Positions 7,868 through 11,541 of a stretch of 11,541 bases of DNA are shown piece after piece. The notes under the pieces are model-generated. The model worked only from the letters and a program-made list of their open reading frames with translations. It had not been told where the DNA came from and made no database searches. Each line of letters starts with the position of its first letter. Position 1 is the stretch's first letter. This DNA is from JBFLYE01 sp040756715 [NCBI: bacterium] (lineage in GTDB: Bacteria > UBA9089 > UBA9088): positions 1 to 11,541 of the forward strand of contig JBFLYE010000023.1 of assembly GCA_040756715.1 (NCBI GenBank), in the 5' to 3' direction. Both the position numbers and the translations under genes were made by a program.

Positions 7868-7913
7868 CTCCATTTTACTCCATTATATTCCAATATAATA
7901 TTATTTTACTCCA
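7868..7913 (-). promoter_or_regulatory. Candidate MraZ operator: four TGGAR boxes
   Basis: On the minus strand TGGAG, TGGAA, TGGAG and TGGAG occur at 7913-7909, 7892-7888, 7882-7878 and 7872-7868. The last three are exactly 10 bp apart and the first is 21 bp from the second, so all lie about on the same helix face. MraZ in enterobacteria binds TGGGN repeats separated by 5 bp, that is a 10-bp period. These boxes have the same layout with TGGA in place of TGGG. The first box touches the -10 element and the last is also the ribosome binding site of mraZ, so binding could block both steps. The role is inferred. Confidence 0.65.
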
Positions 7914-7931
7914 AAACAAACAATTTGTCAA
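7903..7931 (-). promoter_or_regulatory. Sigma70-type promoter of the dcw operon
   Basis: On the minus strand a perfect -35 TTGACA (7931-7926) is followed after 17 bp by TAAAAT (7908-7903). Transcription would start near 7896, leaving a leader of about 35 nt that contains three of the four TGGAR boxes. It is the only good promoter seen in front of the seven closely packed genes mraZ to ftsW. Confidence 0.75.
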
Positions 7932-8006
7932 GAAAAATTTTTGTTGAATAATTAATCTTGCCATTCTCTTCCCTTTTCTTTGTTTACTTACTGAGTAGTT
8001 ACATTT

Positions 8007-8078
8007 AAAATTCAAAATTTAGAATTCAAAATTTCTTAAAAAGAGAATGAATTTTAAAAACAGCTAAACATATATACC
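8007..8078 (+). repeat. MITE-like dispersed repeat, copy B (partial)
   Basis: Positions 8007-8041 match 990-1024 of copy A without a mismatch over 35 bp. The similarity continues more weakly to an end motif at 8061-8078 (reverse complement GGTATATATGTTTAGCTG), corresponding to the right terminal repeat of copy A. The left half of the element is not recognisable. It lies between the divergent promoters of mraZ and cvpA, immediately upstream of the cvpA -35 box. Confidence 0.6.
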
Positions 8079-8096
8079 CTAAAAAATCTAAAAACA

Positions 8097-8126
8097 TTGA
8101 CAACAAGGTTATACTTAAAGTAAAAT
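8097..8126 (+). promoter_or_regulatory. Promoter of the cvpA-accB pair
   Basis: A perfect -35 TTGACA at 8097-8102 is followed after 18 bp by TAAAAT at 8121-8126, the same -10 variant as in the mraZ promoter. A start 6-9 nt further would fall at about 8133-8136, that is at or within a few bases of the cvpA ATG at 8136. No ribosome binding site is visible in between, so the transcript may be leaderless. Confidence 0.6.
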
Positions 8127-8135
8127 TCATCTCTT

Positions 8136-8618
8136 ATGAATAGCTTAGATATTGCTATCATTGCCATTTTTTTGATAAGTATATTTATTGGGTTATTAAG
8201 GGGAATAACAAGGGAAATATTTTCTCTCCTTTCCATATTCTGTGGGATAATTATAGCAAGTAGGTCGTATCAGAAATTCTCTTCTTTAATCTTTAAATAC
8301 ATAAACAATGAGCCATTAGCGAACATAATAAGTTTTGTTGTTGCTTTCCTTATTACAAGCCTCCTTGTCTCCCTAATTGGCATAATCCTGGAGAAGATGT
8401 GGAAAATTTTACACCTAACCCTATTTGATAGAATTTTTGGTGCTATTTTTGGAATAATCAGGGGATTTGTTCTTATAGGCTTGATGGTTATACTTGTTGA
8501 AAAATTTTCTATTGGTGCAATCCAGAGGCTTATGGCTTCTTCTATGTTTTTTCCCTTTTTTTCTTTATTGAAGGATATCCTTATTTCTTTATTTCCATTC
8601 CAATTCCTTGAAAAATGA
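8136..8618 (+). CDS. cvpA: CvpA-family integral membrane protein
   Basis: The 160-residue protein has four hydrophobic segments (about 5-22, 28-43, 62-85 and 103-124) and the arrangement of the CvpA / colicin V production family: an N-terminal D-I/A-I-I start, an FIGLLRGITREIFSLLSIFCG region (17-37) resembling the family's G-x-x-r-G pattern, and LFDRIFGAIFGIIRGFVLIGL (96-116), matching the D-r-x-x-G-x-x-x-G-x-x-r-G motif. CvpA proteins are inner-membrane proteins linked to colicin V export and envelope homeostasis; the molecular role is unclear. The stop overlaps the accB-like start by 4 nt (ATGA). No ribosome binding site precedes the ATG, and the promoter sits directly in front of it. Confidence 0.85.
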   Translation: MNSLDIAIIAIFLISIFIGLLRGITREIFSLLSIFCGIIIASRSYQKFSSLIFKYINNEPLANIISFVVAFLITSLLVSLIGIILEKMWKILHLTLFDRIFGAIFGIIRGFVLIGLMVILVEKFSIGAIQRLMASSMFFPFFSLLKDILISLFPFQFLEK

Positions 8619-8995
8619 AATTAGAAGAAAAAATAGAGCAGATTGGAAAGCTTCTAGATGAACTTGGTATTGCAGAGATATTTATAAAAGAAAAGGATGA
8701 TTATATAAAGATTGTAAAGAGAGAAAAGGCTTATGAGGAAAAAAAAGAGCCCCTATATAAGGAGATAATTACTCCCCTCTCTGGAAGGTTCTATAGGGCA
8801 CAAAAACCAGGGGATCCCCCTTATGTTGAAATTGGGGGAATGGTAGAGCAGGGAAAGACAATTTGTTTAATTGAAGCAATGAAGGTATTCAATGAGATAA
8901 AGTCAGAAATCAAGGGAAAGGTTGTAAATATTCTCCCAAAAGATGGTCATTTTGTAAAGGGAGGGGATATTCTTTTCCTTATAGAACCTATATAG
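8615..8995 (+). CDS. accB: Biotin carboxyl carrier protein (AccB-like)
   Basis: The protein carries biotin that is carboxylated by biotin carboxylase, and it passes the carboxyl group on, as in acetyl-CoA carboxylase. The N-terminal part (1-45) is a charged helix followed by VKREKAYEEKKEP, and the C-terminal biotinyl domain spans about 50-126. The biotin attachment motif EAMK lies at 87-90 with Lys90 the acceptor, and PPYVEIGGMVEQG (68-80) and GHFVKGGDILFLIEP are typical of BCCP. At 126 residues it is somewhat shorter than the E. coli protein (156), mainly because the linker is short. It is translationally coupled to the cvpA-like gene. The usual neighbour accC does not follow. The stop codon abuts a copy of the repeat terminal motif. 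Confidence 0.9.
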   Translation: MKLEEKIEQIGKLLDELGIAEIFIKEKDDYIKIVKREKAYEEKKEPLYKEIITPLSGRFYRAQKPGDPPYVEIGGMVEQGKTICLIEAMKVFNEIKSEIKGKVVNILPKDGHFVKGGDILFLIEPI

Positions 8996-9011
8996 TATGT
9001 GTTTAACTCCT
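8995..9011 (+). repeat. Isolated repeat end motif after accB
   Basis: GTATGTGTTTAACTCCT starts at the last base of the accB stop codon and matches the left end of copy A (875-891) at 16 of 17 bases. The rest of the element is not recognisable in the 145 bp that follow, which otherwise hold only AT-rich sequence and a candidate promoter. It is probably a solo end or a decayed copy. Confidence 0.45.
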
Positions 9012-9064
9012 TTAGTATTATGTTTAGCTATTGGCTCTTGGTTTTTAGCTCAAAAGCTTTGAAA

Positions 9065-9092
9065 TTGAATTATTATTTTACCTTTTTAAAAT
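9065..9092 (+). promoter_or_regulatory. Candidate promoter of the DarT-macrodomain gene
   Basis: TTGAAT (9065-9070), a 16-bp spacer and TAAAAT (9087-9092) give the best promoter match upstream of the gene. The -10 is the same as in the two stronger promoters of the window. It would give a leader of about 57 nt. In such AT-rich DNA this match is only suggestive. No operator-like inverted repeat was seen. Confidence 0.35.
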
Positions 9093-9155
9093 TTACATGA
9101 TATGAAAATTTATTTTAAAGAATTTGGATTGTAAAATCGTTAAGAAGGAAAAACT

Positions 9156-10322
9156 ATGTTAAAACTGAGAGGACTTTATTATATCACGCATATTGATAAT
9201 TTACATTCAATTTTAGAAAAAGGTATTCTCTCTCATAGACAAATAGAACAACAAAAAATTCCTTTTACTTGTATCTACGATGCTGAAATCGTTGATGTTA
9301 GAAGGGAAAAGGAAGTTTCAAAGGGACTTACACTATGGGATTTTGCAAATTTATATTTTCAACCACGAAATGCAATGCTTTATCGGGTGGTGGTTTTTAG
9401 TAGTGGAATAAACACAAAAGATATAATCATTATTGGTCTTAAGAGTAGTATTTTAAAGCGAAAAGATATTTTTGTTACCACAGGAAATGCAGTAAGTTCT
9501 GAGACAGAATTTTTCTCATCAGAGAATGCACAAAAATATATTAAAAATATTCGAGAAAAGACGGATAAAGAATGGTGGGCCAGAGCAGATGGCTCTAAAA
9601 GAGAGCTAATGGCTGAATGTTTAGTCCCGGATAATATTAGTCCTGCATACATCAGTGAAATTTATGTGCCAGATCGTGTCACACTAAGTAAAGTAAGAAA
9701 TATTTGTGGAGAAAATATACCAGTTATACCGGAACCAGAATTGTTTTTTCTTCCTTCCAGACGAATTCATCTCACGGAAAACCTTTCACTTGTTGAAGGA
9801 GATATGTTTTTCTCACGAATGCAAACACTTGCTATAAGTGCCAATACAATAGGTGTAATGGGCAAAGGGCTTGCGTCAAGAGCTAAATATCAATTTCCAG
9901 ATGTTTATGTAAAATATCAAGATTTATGCAAAGATGGAACTCTAAAAATGGGTAAACCATATCTTTATAAAAGAGAAGAGTCCTTAGACTTTATATTAGC
10001 TGATGAAGCAGAAAGATTAAATCAGTTCAATTTACAGACATGGTTCTTGCTTTTTCCTACAAAAACTGATTGGCGAAAAATGGCGGACTTCAAAGGAATA
10101 GAAGAAGGATTGAAATGGCTTGTTTGTCAATATAAAAATGAAGGGATTAAAACATTGGCGATGCCGGCCTTAGGTTGTGGACTCGGATGGTTGCCTTGGG
10201 GGAGTGTGGGCCCAATGCTTTGTAATTACTTGCAAAAATTAACTATACCAGTAAGTCTATATTTACCTTTAGAAAGGAAAATTCCAGAGGAACAATTATC
10301 TAAAGATTTTTTGATACATTGA
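9156..10322 (+). CDS. Fused DarT-like DNA ADP-ribosyltransferase and DarG-like macrodomain
   Basis: The first half resembles DarT (DUF4433), which ADP-ribosylates thymidine in single-stranded DNA using NAD. It shows LYYITHIDNLHSILEKGILS (7-26), VDVRR (46-50), LYFQPRNAMLY (66-76), TTGNAVSSETEFF (108-120) and MAECLVPDNISPAYI (152-166), in which Glu154 aligns by motif with the catalytic glutamate of DarT. After a Pro-rich linker (about 189-203), residues 204-370 are a macrodomain of the DarG type, which removes the modification from DNA: LVEGDMF (212-218), ANTIGVMGKGLASRAKYQFP (229-248), LLFPTKTDWRK (298-308, Lys303 being the likely catalytic lysine) and MPALGCGLGWLPW (336-348). The start has a good AAGGA box 7 nt upstream. 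Normally toxin and antitoxin are separate genes, and DarG has an extra C-terminal domain, missing here. It presumably acts as a self-neutralised phage defence or toxin-antitoxin protein; this is inferred. Confidence 0.88.
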   Translation: MLKLRGLYYITHIDNLHSILEKGILSHRQIEQQKIPFTCIYDAEIVDVRREKEVSKGLTLWDFANLYFQPRNAMLYRVVVFSSGINTKDIIIIGLKSSILKRKDIFVTTGNAVSSETEFFSSENAQKYIKNIREKTDKEWWARADGSKRELMAECLVPDNISPAYISEIYVPDRVTLSKVRNICGENIPVIPEPELFFLPSRRIHLTENLSLVEGDMFFSRMQTLAISANTIGVMGKGLASRAKYQFPDVYVKYQDLCKDGTLKMGKPYLYKREESLDFILADEAERLNQFNLQTWFLLFPTKTDWRKMADFKGIEEGLKWLVCQYKNEGIKTLAMPALGCGLGWLPWGSVGPMLCNYLQKLTIPVSLYLPLERKIPEEQLSKDFLIH

Positions 10323-10756
10323 TAAACGAAGGTCAAATTGACCAGTTGGTTTATAAACTTTATGGTTTTTAATCTGGCCATAAATGAGCCTTCGTCAGAG
10401 GCTGGCATAAATTCCTGGGAGGTAAAGGCAATAAGCCCAATGCTTAAAGCAACACCATACTTGTCAAACAATTCAATCAGAGTATAGAAATCTTTAGGTG
10501 AGCGAGTAAGGCGGTCTATCTTATAAGTGAGAATACAATCCATCTTTCCGTCAGTTATGTCATTAAGCAGTTCTTTTAATGCTGGTCTATCCAAAGAAGC
10601 ACCAGAGAAACCTGGATCACTATATACCTTACAAAGTTTAAGGTTATCCTGACTTCTTATGAAAGCCTTTATCTTCTCTTCCTGAGCCTCACAAGAATTA
10701 TACTCCTTTTCAGCTTGGTTATCAGTTGATACCCTTGTGTAGATTGCACACCGCAT
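10226..10756 (-). pseudogene. Truncated serine site-specific recombinase (N-terminal domain only)
   Basis: The start MRCAIYTRVSTDNQAEKEYN has the serine recombinase signature, with Ser10 the nucleophile and Arg8 beside it. VYSDPGFSGASLDRPAL (44-60) and YKIDRLTRSPKDFY (78-91, with catalytic Arg82 and Arg85) complete the catalytic domain. After about residue 105 the usual S-x-T-x-x-F-D-T-x-T-P-x-G-R-L stretch is degenerate (TSQEFMPASDEGSFMARL). From about residue 130 (position 10370) the frame reads antisense through the plus-strand restriction-like scrap and the end of the DarT gene. The DNA-binding recombinase domain, zinc ribbon and coiled coil of large serine recombinases (300 or more residues) are missing, so it is almost certainly inactive. 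The ATG at 10756 has a GGAGAG box 5 nt upstream and lies 17 nt after the protease-like fragment, suggesting they were once one operon. Confidence 0.85.
10304..10372 (+). pseudogene. Scrap resembling the C-terminus of a restriction/methylase protein
   Basis: In the frame offset from the upstream gene, the codons from 10304 read RFFDTLINEGQIDQLVYKLYGF and then stop at 10370-10372. The pattern I-D-x-L-V-Y-x-L-Y-G-L/F is common near the C-terminus of type II restriction-modification and N6-adenine methylase proteins. Only 22 codons remain. Its first codons overlap the end of the DarT-macrodomain gene, and its end meets the point where serine recombinase similarity stops, so it marks a recombination joint. 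Assignment by motif recall only. Confidence 0.35.
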
Positions 10757-10773
10757 GGTTACTCTCCTAACAT

Positions 10774-10949
10774 TTACTCAGCTATTTTATATTGCTCCTC
10801 TTCATCCAGCAACAGGATAGAATTTTGCTTTTTGTCAAAGATTGTAACGAAATTATCTAATACATCCCGACCAAGGAGAGGTACTTCACTTGAATGTGGA
10901 TCAAGGAAGATATTATAGTATCTTCCATTACTTAGTGCAAAAATAGTAT
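10774..10949 (-). pseudogene. C-terminal fragment of an aspartyl-protease-like protein
   Basis: The minus strand between repeat copy C and the recombinase reads TIFALSNGRYYNIF, then LDPHSSEVPLLGRDVLDNF and VTIFDKKQNSILLLDEEEQ, ending at a stop at 10774-10776. The PLLGRDVLxxFxxxFD segment resembles the C-terminal half of retropepsin-like clan AA proteases found in bacterial accessory modules. The N-terminal half with the catalytic D-T/S-G is absent because the repeat joins the gene at about 10949. The frame has no start codon of its own. A 34-bp piece of it (10913-10946) recurs inverted next to ftsW at 1061-1095. It overlaps nothing and leads directly into the recombinase start. Confidence 0.55.
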
Positions 10950-11143
10950 TTAAGAAATTTTGAATTCTAAATTTTGAATTTTGAATTGAAAAAGGTTAAG
11001 TTTTATAAAATTTTGAATTCTAAATTTTGAATTTTGGATTGAAGGGTAAGTTTTATAAAATTTTTCCCCTTTTAATTCAAAATTCAACATTCAAAATTCA
11101 AAATTTTATATAAAGTTTTCCTTAAGATTATCTAAACCCATAC
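10949..11143 (-). repeat. MITE-like dispersed repeat, copy C (rearranged, fold-back)
   Basis: It has opposite orientation to copy A. Positions 10949-11014 equal 958-1023 inverted (66 of 66) and 11116-11135 equal 942-961 inverted (20 of 20). Between them about 100 bp are extra: a second unit at 11010-11061 repeats the unit beginning at 10957 (period 53 bp), followed by an inverted, partial AATTCAAAATT unit at 11071-11109, so the block could fold back on itself. On the far side, 11132-11143 (CTAAACCCATAC) corresponds to the end motif of copy A. The roughly 55 bp between two CTAA sequences in copy A are missing here, as expected of a deletion between short direct repeats. Confidence 0.7.
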
Positions 11144-11168
11144 ATTTTGTAAAGCGTTATGGAATTAA

Positions 11169-11354
11169 CTATAAGTTCAATGCTGGTTTCAAACAAAATT
11201 CATATAACTCTGCATTACTCACCTTCAAATCAGGAAATAACAATTTCAAAAATCCAGCCGCAAGTCGCCAGATAGCATTCTTATCCCTTATATTATCACT
11301 GTTTATGTTAAACTGATAGGAATTTGCTTTTGGGCATTTTTTGCTTTGCCACAT
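11169..11354 (-). pseudogene. Fragment resembling the C-terminus of a BrxL/Lon-like protein
   Basis: The 61-codon frame includes NINSDNIRDKNAIWRLAAG, FLKLLFPDLKVSNAELYEF and CLKPALNL. The RDxxAIxRxxxGxLKLLFPd stretch followed by a helix with ELYEFCLKPAL resembles, from memory, the C-terminal part of BrxL/Lon-related ATPases of BREX phage-defence systems, but I cannot check this. A full BrxL has well over 600 residues. The fragment stops at TAG exactly where the family would continue (usually a basic helix), and the end motif of repeat copy C begins 26 nt further on. Upstream of the ATG, no frame gives a convincing continuation up to the window edge, so both ends appear lost. It may be a relic rather than a gene. 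Confidence 0.4.
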
Positions 11355-11493
11355 TCTCGCTTTGCTCGAATTCGGATGTTAACTTCATTTTTGCTCATTA
11401 TGAAAATATTTTAGCAAAAATTTCTTATTTTTCGCAACCTTGAAGTTCGTTTCTCAAAAATTGCTCTTTGACAGTTTAACTTTTTCTCATTTT

Positions 11494-11541
11494 ATGCCGA
11501 TAAATATAATAGAGAGGGAACCAGAAGAAGAACTACTTCAA
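11494..11541 (+). CDS. Possible start of an unidentified gene leaving the right edge
   Basis: From the ATG at 11494 the plus strand reads MPINIIEREPEEELLQ and is open to the window end. The frame is also open upstream to a stop at about 11400. No ribosome binding site is seen before the ATG. A perfect TTGACA lies at 11468-11473 but lacks a good -10 at the right distance. Too little is present to name a product, and it may not be a gene. The 139 bp between 11355 and 11493 hold nothing else I recognise. Confidence 0.25.
   Translation, partial: MPINIIEREPEEELLQ

Noticed and set aside
8054-8236. Small minus-strand open frame overlapping the start of cvpA
   Set aside because: It covers a repeat and the antisense of cvpA, and has no ribosome binding site or recognisable motif.
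9040-9060. Rho-independent terminator after accB
   Set aside because: AGCT-loop-AGCT gives only a 4-bp stem and no following T-run; no convincing terminator was found after accB, ftsW or the DarT-like gene.
9804-9806. Internal start of a separate macrodomain antitoxin inside the fused gene
   Set aside because: AAGGAG precedes the ATG at codon 217, but only 2 nt separate them, and starting there would delete the first strand of the macrodomain (IHLTENLSLVEGD). The fused reading is simpler, although an internal product is not excluded.
11400-11480. CRISPR leader or array start near the right edge
   Set aside because: The AT-rich stretch ending in TTTGACAG faintly recalls leader sequences, but no repeat-spacer unit is present in the window.

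Overview
The window is AT-rich DNA from a diderm-type or otherwise meso-diaminopimelate-using bacterium. The MurE carries the DNPR motif typical of meso-DAP-adding enzymes. The sequence resembles low-GC candidate-phylum or deep-branching lineages, with short AATTCAAAATT-type dispersed repeats between genes. I cannot name the taxon from sequence alone.

Left and centre (1-7931, minus strand): a compact division and cell wall (dcw) operon reads right to left from one sigma70-type promoter upstream of mraZ: mraZ - rsmH - ftsL - murE - mraY - murD - ftsW. Junctions are overlaps or gaps of at most 15 nt. Four TGGAR boxes in front of mraZ look like the MraZ autoregulatory operator. Two genes normally in such clusters are absent from their usual places: ftsI (the transpeptidase partner of FtsW) and murF (between murE and mraY). 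After ftsW comes a 285-bp gap filled by a repeat, then a GT4-type glycosyltransferase that runs off the left edge, where murG would be expected.

Middle (7932-8995, plus strand): divergent from mraZ, a cvpA-like membrane protein gene and an accB-like biotin carboxyl carrier gene overlap by 4 nt. Their promoter lies so close to the cvpA start that the mRNA may be leaderless.

Right (8996-11541): an accessory region. It holds a 388-residue protein in which a DarT-like DNA ADP-ribosyltransferase (toxin) and a DarG-like macrodomain (antitoxin hydrolase) are fused in one chain. This is the most interesting gene here. Beside it lies a graveyard on the minus strand: a truncated serine recombinase, the 3' end of an aspartyl-protease-like gene, a rearranged repeat, and a fragment resembling the C-terminus of a BrxL/Lon-like protein. 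A scrap resembling the C-terminus of a restriction/methylase protein sits on the plus strand at the recombinase break.

A family of MITE-like repeats (copies near 875-1057, 8007-8078 and 10949-11143, plus isolated end motifs at 8995, 2310 and 1134) punctuates the gene boundaries. The copies at 942-1095 and 10913-11143 are inverted with respect to each other and bracket nearly the whole window. They share a perfect 66-bp match and a 34-bp piece of the protease gene.
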